Below are positions 18,556 to 27,276 of a stretch of 54,820 nt of DNA, piece after piece. The notes beneath the pieces are model-generated. The model saw nothing but the letters and a program-made list of their open reading frames with translations, did no database searches and was not told where the DNA came from. The DNA comes from Alphaproteobacteria bacterium. Its GTDB lineage: Bacteria > Pseudomonadota > Alphaproteobacteria > SP197. Location: the NCBI GenBank assembly GCA_009694045.1, contig SHVY01000019.1, forward strand, positions 1 through 54,820, written 5' to 3'. The translations under genes were made by a program, and so were the position numbers. How positions within the stretch are numbered: position 1 is the first letter of the stretch; each line of letters opens with the position of its first letter.

Positions 18556-18928
18556 TCGGGATCGTCTTCGTGCTCTTCTGCGCCTCCTGCGTCTTGGGAA
18601 GTTCGAGGGTCAGCACACCCTTCCTGAACCCCGCCTCGATGTCGCTTTCCTCCATGCCCGGCAGTTCGGCGGTGATCTCGTACTCCTTTTCCTTTTCGGC
18701 GACATCGACCGCGGGCGCTTCGAACAAGGGCTCCCCGCGCCGAAACAAGGGTTCGTCAAACAGCGAACGCGCGGACGGACCACGGAAAAAACCCAATCCA
18801 ACATCGTCGAACAGGCGGTCGATCTCGCGCCGCAGGCTCTCAAACGGACGCAGAACGGTAAGATTCGACGCGCGTCCCGCCGACTTCTCTTCGGTCTTGA
18901 CCGGTAGTTTGGTTGCAGCTTCACCCAT
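18542..18928 (-). CDS. Hsp20 small heat-shock protein with internal deletion
   Basis: This 128-residue protein is shorter than the usual ~165. It starts MGEAATKLPVKTEE, has a normal N-terminal part (PFESLRREIDRLFDDVG) and the opening of the alpha-crystallin domain (APAVDVAEKEKEYEITAELP then GMEESDIEA). It then goes straight to the last strand (GFRKGVLTLELPKTQEAQKS). The middle strands, including the segment usually reading like YGSFxRSFRLP, are missing, about 40-45 residues, with the frame kept. The junction lies where family members have similar sequence twice (DIE.. and KIEA), so recombination between short repeats is likely. The chaperone fold is probably lost. An SD (GGGAG) supports the ATG at 18928. 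Confidence 0.75.
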   Translation of the reverse strand: MGEAATKLPVKTEEKSAGRASNLTVLRPFESLRREIDRLFDDVGLGFFRGPSARSLFDEPLFRRGEPLFEAPAVDVAEKEKEYEITAELPGMEESDIEAGFRKGVLTLELPKTQEAQKSTKTIPIKAK

Positions 18929-19000
18929 GTGACTTCTCCCGTTGAGGTTGGAGCTACCCCCGCATATCGAAAGTGATCTCACCGGAGCACGTTTCCGGCA

Positions 19001-19014
19001 TTGATCTGGGTCAG
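19001..19014. promoter_or_regulatory. FNR/FixK-like site upstream of hsp20
   Basis: TTGAT-CTGG-GTCAG matches the FNR/FixK dyad TTGAT-N4-ATCAA at 8 of 10 positions. It lies 73-86 bp upstream of the hsp20 start on the minus strand. It resembles the site next to usp at 887-900, suggesting both stress genes belong to a microoxic regulon (inference). Confidence 0.35.
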
Positions 19015-19021
19015 ACAGGAC

Positions 19022-19960
19022 TTACGCGAACACGATCCGTGGGAAGTAGAGCGACACGACCCAATTGGGGATGTTCACCACCTCGCTGAGCCGCAGGTCG
19101 GCGCAGACGCTGCAAAGCATGTACGCCTCGACCGGCCGCAGATGATGATCGCGGACCAGCAGGTCGATCATGCGGCGGACCGCGGATCGCGCCGCCGCCA
19201 TCAGATCGGGCCCGATGCCGCTGGTGACGTAGTAGCCGTCGCGGTCCAGGTGCCGGGTCACGGGTCCCGGCGTCACGAAGTAGGGGCCATCGAGGGGTTG
19301 GCCGCGCAGGATGTCGAACCGGAGCGCCACGTCCATGGAGCTCTCGATCGCCGAGCCCGCCAGCTCGCCGTCACCCTGGGCCGCATGGGTATCGCCGATC
19401 GAGAACAGGGCTCCCGCCACCTCGACGGGCAGATAGAGCTCCGCCCCCGCCGCGATGTCCCGGGTGTCGAGATTGCCGCCGACGTTCCGAGGCGGCAGGG
19501 CACTGTGGGTTCCGGGCTCCGCGAGCGCGAGGCCCAGGGTGCCGGGGAACGGCTTGATCGGAACCCGGGCCGTCGGCCCGAACATCGCCGGTTCCCGTCC
19601 GGTCGGGTCGTAAAGCCAGATCTTCAGTTCGGGATCACGGAAGTCGTCCGCCAGGATCCCGAAGCCAGGGATCACGCCGCTCCAGCCCCAACCGCAGGGC
19701 TTGAGGGACGCGATCGTGATCTTGAGGGTGTCACCGGGCCTCGCGCCATCCACGGCGATCGGTCCCGTCAAGGGCAACAGCGTGGCAAAGTCGAGGGCCG
19801 CGATCGCCGCCGCCGTGGAGTCCGGTGTGATCTGTCCCCCACCGCCATCCACGACCTGGAACTCCACGGTTTCTCCGGGGGCCACCGTCAGCGCCGGAGG
19901 ATTGTCGCGGCTCCAGCCGAAGTGGCGATGGCCGGAATGGATCGTGCGGATGGCCGACAT
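19022..19960 (-). CDS. Acetamidase/formamidase family protein
   Basis: This 312-residue protein matches the FmdA/AmdA family along its length: HSGHRHFGWSRDNPPALTVA then PGETVEFQ, TGPIAVDGARPGDTLKITI, PRNVGGNLDTRDIAAGAELY, IGDTHAAQGDGELAGSAIES, and a late YMLCSVCADLRLSEVVNIPN. The family hydrolyses short amides to ammonia and acid. The start at 19960 has GAGGACC upstream and is divergent from the binding-protein gene at 20027. The physiological amide is unknown. It could supply nitrogen from amides taken up through the neighbouring binding protein. Confidence 0.87.
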   Translation of the reverse strand: MSAIRTIHSGHRHFGWSRDNPPALTVAPGETVEFQVVDGGGGQITPDSTAAAIAALDFATLLPLTGPIAVDGARPGDTLKITIASLKPCGWGWSGVIPGFGILADDFRDPELKIWLYDPTGREPAMFGPTARVPIKPFPGTLGLALAEPGTHSALPPRNVGGNLDTRDIAAGAELYLPVEVAGALFSIGDTHAAQGDGELAGSAIESSMDVALRFDILRGQPLDGPYFVTPGPVTRHLDRDGYYVTSGIGPDLMAAARSAVRRMIDLLVRDHHLRPVEAYMLCSVCADLRLSEVVNIPNWVVSLYFPRIVFA

Positions 19961-20026
19961 GGGAGGTCCTCGGTGATATAAACTCTCTCCGGCTGCGAAG
20001 CACAGCGGCTGAAAGGGGAGACTGAC

Positions 20027-21151
20027 ATGAACGTTCGCAAGTTTCGTGCGCTGATGGAAGACGTTGGGCCGGACCGCCGCGCCTTCAACCGGGCTCTGGC
20101 GGCCCTGGGCCTCGGCATCGTCGCGGGAACTTCCGCGCCCAGGGGCGCGCAGGCCGCCGGCGGCATCGGCTACTTCACCTGGGCCGGCTACGAGATCCCG
20201 GAATTCCAAGGCGCCTATGTGGCGAAGTACGGCGGGTCGCCCGACACCTCGTTCTTCGCCGAGGAAGAGGAGGCCCTGACCAAGATCCGCGCCGGCTTCA
20301 AGCCGGACGTGGGTCATCCGTGCATGAGCAATGTCGCGCGCTGGCGCGATTCCGGCGTGATCAAGCCGATCGACACGGCAAGGCTCCGGAACTGGTCGGA
20401 CCTGATCAAACCGCTCACCACCGTGCCCGGGGCCGTGGCCGACGGGCAGCAGTGGATCGTCCCCTTCGATTGGGGCCCGAACGGGATCGCCATGCGCACC
20501 GACCTGGTCGACCAGGCCTATTTGGACGATCCGAGCTGGATGGTCCTGTGGGACGAGCGCTATGCCGGGCGGCTGTCCATGTGGGATTCGGTCGATGGCG
20601 CGGTGGCCGTGGTCGCGGTCGTCCTCGGCATTCCGGATACCAACAGCGTGACCGATGACGAGTTCGCCAAGATCGAGGATATGATCCGCCGGCAATACAA
20701 ACTCTCGCGGTTCTTCTGGGGTTCGGAGACCGACGCCGAGACCGCCATGGCGTCCGGGGAAATCGTCGCGACCTATCTGTGGGGAGGGGTGACGAACCGG
20801 CTGACCGCCGCCGGCGTGCCGATCCTCTACGCGCCAGGGCCGAAGGAGGGCGTGGTTTCGTTCGCCTGCGGCCTGACCCTGATCAGCGAAGGACCGGGCG
20901 ACGAGCAGGCCAAGTACGACCTGATCGACGCGATGACCGATCCGGAGTCCGGCAAGTACCTGATCGAGGCCTACGGCTACGGTCACTCCAACGCCCGCGC
21001 CTTCGAGCTGGTGAACGAGGATGTGCTGAAGAGCCAAGGCCTGACCAAGGACATCGAGGGCTTCCTCGCCAAGTCGAGCTTCATGCAGTCCTGGTCGCCC
21101 GCGGTCCGCGAGCGCTACCTGAAGATGTTCGAGGACATCAAGGCGGGGTAG
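20027..21151 (+). CDS. Periplasmic extracellular solute-binding protein, PotD-like, Tat signal
   Basis: This 374-residue protein begins with a probable twin-arginine signal (DRRAFNRALAALGLGIVAG, cleavage near AQAA at about residue 44). The mature part resembles spermidine/putrescine-type binding proteins: YFTWAGYEIPEF, WIVPFDWGPNGIAMRTD, MWDSVDGAVAV, ATYLWGG. No permease or ATPase genes of the ABC transporter are near, so it is an orphan component or acts with a transporter elsewhere. It is divergent from the formamidase gene and followed by a TPR gene 78 bp downstream. Confidence 0.83.
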   Translation: MNVRKFRALMEDVGPDRRAFNRALAALGLGIVAGTSAPRGAQAAGGIGYFTWAGYEIPEFQGAYVAKYGGSPDTSFFAEEEEALTKIRAGFKPDVGHPCMSNVARWRDSGVIKPIDTARLRNWSDLIKPLTTVPGAVADGQQWIVPFDWGPNGIAMRTDLVDQAYLDDPSWMVLWDERYAGRLSMWDSVDGAVAVVAVVLGIPDTNSVTDDEFAKIEDMIRRQYKLSRFFWGSETDAETAMASGEIVATYLWGGVTNRLTAAGVPILYAPGPKEGVVSFACGLTLISEGPGDEQAKYDLIDAMTDPESGKYLIEAYGYGHSNARAFELVNEDVLKSQGLTKDIEGFLAKSSFMQSWSPAVRERYLKMFEDIKAG

Positions 21152-21229
21152 GGGGCGACGTCAGCCGGGACAACAGGGGATCGATACGCGATCCTGCCGC
21201 GCGGATAGCCCAAACTCAGGAGATGTCCG

Positions 21230-22546
21230 ATGACGACGAAAGACACTCTCGGCAATCCGACGAGCGGCGCGAACGGCCGGAGCCTCGCGTCCTTCGAACT
21301 GGCGCTTCGGCAATTCCAGTGTTCCATCCAGGACCCGGTCGCCGCGGTGGATGAGGCGCTGGCCGAGAGTCCCGGGTTGGTCATGGGCCATGCGCTCAGG
21401 GCCTACCTCCATCTGCTCGGTACCGAGCCGGGCGTGTTGCCCGTCGCCAAGGAGTCCCACGAAAAGGCGAGCGCGCTTCGGTCGAACGACCGCGAACGAG
21501 GGCACCTCGCCGCGATCGGGCACCTGATCGAGGGTCGCTGGGCCGCCGCCGGCCGCGCCCTGGAGGACGTGGCCATCGATCACCCGACCGACGTCCTCGC
21601 GCTGCAGGTGGGCCATCTCATCGACTTCTTCCGGGCGGATTCGCGCATGCTGCGCGACCGGATCGCCAGGGCGATGCCGGCGTGGAGCAACACCATGCCC
21701 GGCTACCACGCGGTCCTCGGCATGCATGCCTTCGGGCTGGAGGAGACCGGGGACTACGTCCGGGCCGAGGCGTCGGGCCGCGAGGGCGTCGAGCTTGAGC
21801 CCCGGGACGGCTGGGCGCAGCACGCGGTCGCGCACGTCATGGAGATGCAGGGCCGGCAGAAGGACGGGATTGCCTGGATGCGGGCCAACCAGGATGGCTG
21901 GACCAGGGACAGTTTCTTCTGCGGCCACAATTGGTGGCATCTCGCCCTCTACCACCTGGACCTCGGCGAGACCGACCAGGCGCTGGCCCTGTTCGACGGT
22001 CCGATCCACGGCAAGCGCTCGACCGTCGTGATGGACATGCTCGATGCCTCGGCCCTGTTGTGGCGCTTGCATCTCCTGGGCGTCGATCTGGGCAATCGTT
22101 GGAACACCGTCGCGGACGGCTGGGAGCCGATGGCCGGGGCGGGGAACTACGCGTTCAACGACGCCCACGCCATGATGGCGTTCGTCGGCGCCGGCCGGCC
22201 GAAGGCGGCGAAGCAGGTTCTGGCGGCGCAACGGAGGGCGATGAAGGGCGCGGGCGACAACGCGGCCTTCACCCGGGAGGTCGGCCATCCGCTGTGTCTG
22301 GCGATTGGGGCGTTTGGCCGTGGCGCCTATGGCGAGGTCACGACCTTGCTGCGGCCCATCCGCAACATCGCCAGCCGCTTCGGCGGCAGCCACGCCCAGC
22401 GCGATCTGATCGACCAGACGATCATCGCGGCGGCGCTGCGCGGCAGCGAGCGGTCCCTGGCCCGCGCCCTCGCGGCCGAACGCCTGGCGGTCAAGCCCAA
22501 CAGCTTGGCCAATCGCCGGCTCGTGGAGCAGGCCCGCGCCGCGTGA
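21230..22546 (+). CDS. Tetratricopeptide-repeat protein, TTC38-like
   Basis: This 438-residue alpha-helical protein lacks a signal peptide. It matches the TTC38-type family: ALRAYLHLLGTEPGVLPVAK, YHAVLGMHAFGLEETGDYVR then AEASGREGVEL, DGWAQHAVAHVMEMQGR, FFCGHNWWHLALYHLDLGE then TDQALALFD. Conserved His and Trp in the HNWWHLALYHLD stretch are typical. The biochemical role of this family is not known. It lies between a binding protein and a prolyl iminopeptidase on the same strand. Confidence 0.8.
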   Translation: MTTKDTLGNPTSGANGRSLASFELALRQFQCSIQDPVAAVDEALAESPGLVMGHALRAYLHLLGTEPGVLPVAKESHEKASALRSNDRERGHLAAIGHLIEGRWAAAGRALEDVAIDHPTDVLALQVGHLIDFFRADSRMLRDRIARAMPAWSNTMPGYHAVLGMHAFGLEETGDYVRAEASGREGVELEPRDGWAQHAVAHVMEMQGRQKDGIAWMRANQDGWTRDSFFCGHNWWHLALYHLDLGETDQALALFDGPIHGKRSTVVMDMLDASALLWRLHLLGVDLGNRWNTVADGWEPMAGAGNYAFNDAHAMMAFVGAGRPKAAKQVLAAQRRAMKGAGDNAAFTREVGHPLCLAIGAFGRGAYGEVTTLLRPIRNIASRFGGSHAQRDLIDQTIIAAALRGSERSLARALAAERLAVKPNSLANRRLVEQARAA

Positions 22547-22605
22547 CTTGACGGGGGAGGGGGCCCCGGACACCCTCGCGGTCCACCCGAGCGCGAGGCC
22601 TGCCG

Positions 22606-23520
22606 ATGTACCCTCCCCGCAAGCCCGACGAATCCCGTCGCGTCAAGGTCGACGGCCATGAGGTCGTCACCTACAGCTATGGTCGCGGCGACGAGGTCCT
22701 GTTCCTGCTGAACGGCGGGCCGGGACTGCCGTGCAACTACCTGCGCGATCCCCTGATCCCGCTGGCCGACGACGGCTTCCGCGTCGTCACCTATGATCAA
22801 CTCGGCACCGGCGCCTCGGATCGGCCGACCGACCCGAAATTGTGGACCATCACCCGCTACGTGCGCGAGGTGGAAACCGTACGCAAGGCGCTGGGGCTCG
22901 GACCGGTCCACCTGCTTGGGCAGTCCTGGGGCGGCTGGCTGTCGATCGAGTACGTGCTGACCCACCCCAAGGCGGTGAAGAGCCTTCTTCTCTCCAACAC
23001 CTGCGGCGACATGCCGCATCTGGTGAGCGAGCTCAACCGGCTGCGCTCCGCGCTCGGGCCGGAGACCATGGCAATGATGCTGCGCCACGAGGCCGAGCGG
23101 ACCTACGACCACCCCGAGTACCAGGCCGCGATCACCCTGCTCAACTACCGCCACGTCCATCGGGTCGCCGAAATCCCGCCGTCGCTCAAGGCCTCGCTCG
23201 ACGGCTGGAACATGATTCCCTACATGGCGATGCAGGGCCCCAACGAGTTCTGCTACACGGGCAACCTCAAGGACTGGAACCGCATCGAGGAGATGCGCGG
23301 CATCACCCAGCCGACCCTGATTATGGTCGGCCAGTTCGACGAGCTGACCCCGGCCTGCGCCATCCGCATGCGCGAAGGCATCGCCCATGCCGAAACGGTC
23401 GTGTTCGCGGCAAGCTCGCATCTGCCGATGCACGAGGAGCCCGATCGGTACTTCGCCGTCGTGAAGGATTTTCTCGACCGTCAGCGCCCTGAGCGAAAGC
23501 CGGTGCGCAGGCGGCGGTAA
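22606..23520 (+). CDS. Proline iminopeptidase-like alpha/beta hydrolase (S33)
   Basis: This 304-residue protein has the S33 oxyanion segment LLNGGPGLPCNYL (HGGPG with Asn for His), the nucleophile elbow LLGQSWGGWLS, a late Asp in MVGQFDELTP and the catalytic His in ASSHLPMHEEP. It removes N-terminal proline or other residues from peptides or amides; related enzymes hydrolyse amino-acid amides. The start at 22606 lies 60 bp after the TPR gene, and both may share a transcript. The last residues are basic (RKPVRRRR). Confidence 0.87.
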   Translation: MYPPRKPDESRRVKVDGHEVVTYSYGRGDEVLFLLNGGPGLPCNYLRDPLIPLADDGFRVVTYDQLGTGASDRPTDPKLWTITRYVREVETVRKALGLGPVHLLGQSWGGWLSIEYVLTHPKAVKSLLLSNTCGDMPHLVSELNRLRSALGPETMAMMLRHEAERTYDHPEYQAAITLLNYRHVHRVAEIPPSLKASLDGWNMIPYMAMQGPNEFCYTGNLKDWNRIEEMRGITQPTLIMVGQFDELTPACAIRMREGIAHAETVVFAASSHLPMHEEPDRYFAVVKDFLDRQRPERKPVRRRR

Positions 23521-23551
23521 TCCCGTCCGGCGTCGATATCGTCTCGGGTCG

Positions 23552-23895
23552 CTACAGCGCGAGGACGTCGGAGTCGATCTTGCCCGTCCTGATTTGCACC
23601 GTCTTGGCGAGCTCGAGCACGTAGATCCGCCCATCGCCGATGCTGCCCGTGGTCGCCGCGCCGCGCAGCACCTCCACGGCCTGGTCGGCGAGCTCGTCGG
23701 TAACCGCGAATTCGATCTTGGTCTTGGGCAGGAAGCCGACCTTGTATTCGGGGCGCGGTAGAACTCGGTGTGCTCCTCGCTGCTGCCGAAGCGGCGTACC
23801 TCGACGGTGGTGAGCGCCTTGATGTCCAGGGCGATCAAGGCATCTCTCACGTCCTCCAGTTTGTGCGGCTGGATGATGGCGATGACGTACTTCAT
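23552..23895 (-). pseudogene. glnK: PII nitrogen-regulatory protein GlnK, frameshifted
   Basis: The start MKYVIAIIQPHKLEDVRDAL ... VEVRRFGSSEEHTEFYR reads in one frame. After about 23758 the continuation EYKVGFLPKTKIEFAVTDEL ... GSIGDGRIYVLELAKTVQIR reads in another frame to a TAG at 23552. Together they give a complete PII of about 114 residues. PII senses ATP/ADP and 2-oxoglutarate and blocks AmtB through its T-loop. Here the T-loop start reads FGSSEEHTEFYR instead of FGRQKGHTELYRG. It follows amtB by 15 bp. The break lies in a GC-rich stretch (CGCGCCCCG), so a sequencing indel is possible. Confidence 0.8.
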
Positions 23896-23910
23896 GTCCG
23901 CTCTCCCGGC

Positions 23911-25233
23911 TTACATTTCGTAGCCGCGTTCACCGTGCAGCGAGATGTCGAGACCGACCGTCTCGGCCTTCTCGTCGACGCGAAGGCCGATCGACTTCCT
24001 GATGATCGTCAACAGCAGCCACGTGGCGATCGCGCAATAGGCCATGGTGACGACGACGCCCCAGGCCTGCCACACGACCTAGTCGACATTGCCTTCGATG
24101 AGACCCGGCACGCCGCCCACCGCTTCGGTCGCGAAGACCCCGGTCAACACGGCACCGCCGATGCCGCCGATGCCGTGGACACCGAAGGCATCCAGGGAGT
24201 CGTCGTACTTCAGCAGGCGCTTCAGCGTGTTGGCGCCCCAATAGCAGGCCACGCCGCCGAGCAGGCCGATCGCGAGCCCGCCCACCGGGCCGACGAAACC
24301 GGCCGCCGGCGTGATCGCCACGAGGCCGCCCACGGCGCCCGAGATGAGACCGAGCCCGCTCGGCTTGCCGCGCAAGATCCATTCGACGACCATCCACGAC
24401 AGGGCCGCGCTGGCCGCGGCGATCTGGGTTACCGCCATCGCCATGGCGGCACGCCCGTCGGCGGCGAGCGCCGACCCTGCGTTGAAGCCGAACCAGCCGA
24501 CCCAGAGCAGGGCGGCGCCGACGATCGAGAACACCAGGCTGTGCGGCGGGAAGTGCTCGCTCCCGTAACGCAGGCGCTTGCCGATGACCAGCGCGGTGAC
24601 GAGGCCAGCGACCCCGGCGTTGATGTGGACGACCGTGCCACCGGCATAGTCGAGCACGCCGTCGCCGGCCAGGAAGCCTCCGCCCCACACCCAGTGACAG
24701 ACCGGCGCATAGACGACGAGGATCCAGAGCGTGTTGAAGACCAACATGGCGGAAAACTTCATGCGGTCGGTATAGGCGCCCGTGATCAACGCCGGGGCGA
24801 TGACGGCGAAGGCCATCTGGAAGGTCATGAAGACCGATTCCGGGATCGTGCCCACCGTCGAATCGACGGTCATGCCGCTGAGGAACAGTTTGTCGAGGCC
24901 GCCGATGAACGCGTTGCCCTCGCTGAAGGCGAGGCTGTAGCCGGCGATCATCCAGACCAAGGAGGCCAGCGCGCAGGTCGCGAAACACTGCACGAAGGTG
25001 GCGAGCACGTTCTTCTTGCGTACCAGGCCGCCGTAGAAGAGGACGAGGCCCGGCACGGTCATCAAGATGACCAGCGCGGTCGACGTCAACATCCAGGCGG
25101 TGTCGCCGCTATCGATGCCGCCACCTTGCGCCCGGGCCGCCAGCGGCGCGAGGATCGTGGCGGCCAATGCCAGGGTGGCGATCTCGATGCGCCGTCCCCG
25201 GACGGCACGCCGTGTTCCCCCAAGCAGAGTCAT
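23911..25233 (-). pseudogene. amtB: Ammonium transporter AmtB, interrupted by TAG
   Basis: From the ATG at 25233 (GGGGGGA upstream) it encodes a signal-like N-terminus and eleven membrane segments with Amt signatures: DTAWMLTSTALVILMTVPGL, DYAGGTVVHINAGVAGLVTA with the pore His, and FGVHGIGGIGG with the second His. A TAG at 24079-24081 (GNVD-stop-VVWQAWG) stops it. The same frame then continues as VVVTMAYCAIATWLLLTIIR ... GERGYEM to TAA at 23911, the normal C-terminus that binds GlnK. Without the stop the protein has 440 residues. It exports the order glnA-amtB-glnK, with GlnK last. Confidence 0.85.
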
Positions 25234-25289
25234 GGCATCGTCCCCCCTTGCGATGTGCCCTCGCCCCGGCATCAGGTCGGGGCGGTTCC

Positions 25290-26685
25290 TCAGACGCTGT
25301 AGTACATCTGGAATTCCAGAGCGGTGGTCGTCGTCTCGGCGAGGTGGAGTTCCTGCCGTTTGAGATGCAGGTACGCGTCGATCATGTCCTCGGAGAACAC
25401 GTCGCCCTTAAGAAGAAAATCGTGGTAGGCCGAGGTCTCGCGCACCGCCTCGCGCAGGCTGCGGCAGACCGACGATCTCTTCCTCCGGCATCTCGTAAAG
25501 GTTGCGCTCAAGCGCCTTGCCCGGGTCGATACGGTTCAGGATGCCATCGATACCGGCCATCATCATGGCCGCGAAGGCGAGGTACGGATTGGCCGCGGCA
25601 TCGGGGAAACGCACCTCGACGCGCTTGGCGCCCGGGCTGTCGGCGTGCGGGATGAGGCATGAGGCCGAGCGGTTGCGCGCGGCGTAAGCCAGGAAGACGG
25701 GAGCCTCGTAGCCCGGCACCAGGCGTTTGTAGCTGTTGGTCGTCGGGTTCGTGAAGAGGTTGAGCGAGCGACCGTGCTTGATGATGCCACCGATGTACCA
25801 GAGCGCCTCCTGGGAGAGCCCCTGGTAGCCGTTGCCGGCGAAGACCGACTTGCCGTTCTTCCAGATCGACTGGTGGCAGTGCATCCCCGAGCCGTTGTCG
25901 GCCATGACGGGCTTGGGCATGAAGGTCGCGGTCTTGCCCCAGGATTCGGCGACGTTATGCACCACGTACTTGTACTTCTGCACGTTGTCGGCGCAGCGCA
26001 CCAGGGTGTCGTACTTGATGCCGAGCTCGTGCTGGCTCGGCGCGACCTCGTGGTGGTGCTTCTCGACGCTGACGCCCATGTGGGGCATGCGCAGCACCAT
26101 GTCGCTCCTCATGTCCTGGTTCTGGTCGACCGGCGGGACCGGAAAGTAGCCGCCCTTGGGTCCGGGCCGGTGGCCGCGGTTGCCCTCGGGATAGTCCTTG
26201 CCGGAGTTGTAGGGATCCTCGGTCGAGTCGAGGTGGTAGAACGAGGCGTTCGGCGTCACCGAGAAGCGCACGCTGTCGAAGACGAAGAACTCGGGCTCGG
26301 GACCGAAATAGGCGATGTCCCCGATGCCGGTCGAAGCGAGATACTCCTCGGCGCGCCGCGCCACGCCGCGCGGATCGCGGTTGTAGCGCGCACGGCTGGC
26401 CGGCTCGTGGACGTCGCACACGATGACCAGAAGGTTCTCGAAGAAGGGATCCTCGACGCAGGTGTCGAGCTGCGGCACCAGCAGCATGTCGGACTCGTTG
26501 ATGTCCTTCCAGCCGGCGATCGACGAGCCGTCGAACAGCACGCCCTCGGTGAGAAACTCCTCGGTGATCGTATCGCGGTTCTGCGACAGGTGCTGCCACT
26601 TGCCCCTCGGGTCCGTGAACCGGAAGTCCACGAAATCCACGCCGTCGCGCTCGATGCGCTCGACGATCTCTTTGGCGGTCGTCAT
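25290..26685 (-). pseudogene. glnA: Glutamine synthetase type I, frameshifted near the 3' end
   Basis: From the ATG at 26685 (MTTAKEIVERIERDGVDFVD) the protein shows all GSI signatures: DGSSIAGWKDINESDMLLVP, GPEPEFFVFD, MHCHQSIWKNGKSVFAG, KRLVPGYEAPVFLAYAARNR, and FPDAAANPYLAFAAMMMAGI. After MPEEEIVG the frame is lost at about 25465. The true C-terminus (SVCRSLREAV ... FLLKGDVFSEDMIDAYLHLK ... LEFQMYYSV) lies in another frame to 25290. Length and missing residues around EEI..PSV suggest a small deletion of roughly 10-14 bp. The adenylylation region (NLYxxP) is just before the break. GS is essential for ammonium assimilation, so an error or a second copy must be considered. Confidence 0.85.
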
Positions 26686-26842
26686 GATTCGGGTCCCCCC
26701 CCCGCGAAGCCTGAACGAGCGGCAAAGTCGCCCTTTAGCCCATCGGCGGCAAACACTTGCAACTGGAGAACGGCGTTCCGCGCCCCCGCTGGTAGTCGGG
26801 AGCGTCAGCACGGGTCGGCGAGGGAAACGCTCAACCTATTGG

Positions 26843-26871
26843 TTGACTATCAATAGATCGGTTGATAATAT
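26843..26871 (+). promoter_or_regulatory. Promoter and operator of arsR, leaderless
   Basis: TTGACT (26843-26848) and TAATAT (26866-26871) are spaced 17 bp apart, close to the sigma-70 consensus. The ATG at 26878 is only 7 bp after the -10 box and has no Shine-Dalgarno sequence, so the mRNA should be leaderless. A small dyad TTGA-CTA-TCAA overlaps the -35, and GGTTGA occurs twice (26841 and 26860). Both are possible sites for the encoded ArsR repressor. Confidence 0.55.
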
Positions 26872-26877
26872 CGCGTC

Positions 26878-27276
26878 ATGGCGGCGACGGTCGTTCCTCT
26901 GGTTGGCACGGCGGGGGATCCGGAGTCGGATCGGCTCGATCGGGTGTTCTTCGCCCTATCCGATCCGACCCGCCGGGCGATCCTCGAGCGGATCGATTCG
27001 GGGCCGCTTCTGGTCTCGGAGATCGCCGAGCCGTTCGCCGTCTCACTGCAGGCGGTGTCGCGGCACATTCAGGTGCTCGTGCGCGCCGGGCTGATCCAAC
27101 AGGAGCGCACGGGCCGCATCAGCCGCTGCGCCATCGATGTCGGCCCGATCTTCGCCGCGGCGGTGTGGATCAACCGCTACACCAAGTATTGGCAATCTCA
27201 GTTCGACCGGCTCGCGGCTTGGGTCAGGCGCCCGGACGCGCCGCGGGCCGAACGCAAGCGGAGGATTCGATCATGA
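26878..27276 (+). CDS. ArsR-family winged-helix repressor
   Basis: This 132-residue protein is a typical ArsR HTH of the SRPBCC-associated subgroup: LSDPTRRAILERI, VSEIAEPFAVSLQAVSRHIQ then VLVRAGLIQQERTGRISRCA. There are no Cys ligands in the DNA-binding helix, so it is not a metal sensor of the ArsR/SmtB kind. It overlaps the DUF899 gene (ATGA) and is expected to control that gene and itself. Confidence 0.88.
   Translation: MAATVVPLVGTAGDPESDRLDRVFFALSDPTRRAILERIDSGPLLVSEIAEPFAVSLQAVSRHIQVLVRAGLIQQERTGRISRCAIDVGPIFAAAVWINRYTKYWQSQFDRLAAWVRRPDAPRAERKRRIRS

Noticed and set aside
26740-26780. A sigma-54 promoter for glnA
   Set aside because: GGCAAACACTTGC resembles the motif but has 9 instead of 10 bases between the GG and GC elements and lies on the wrong strand for glnA.
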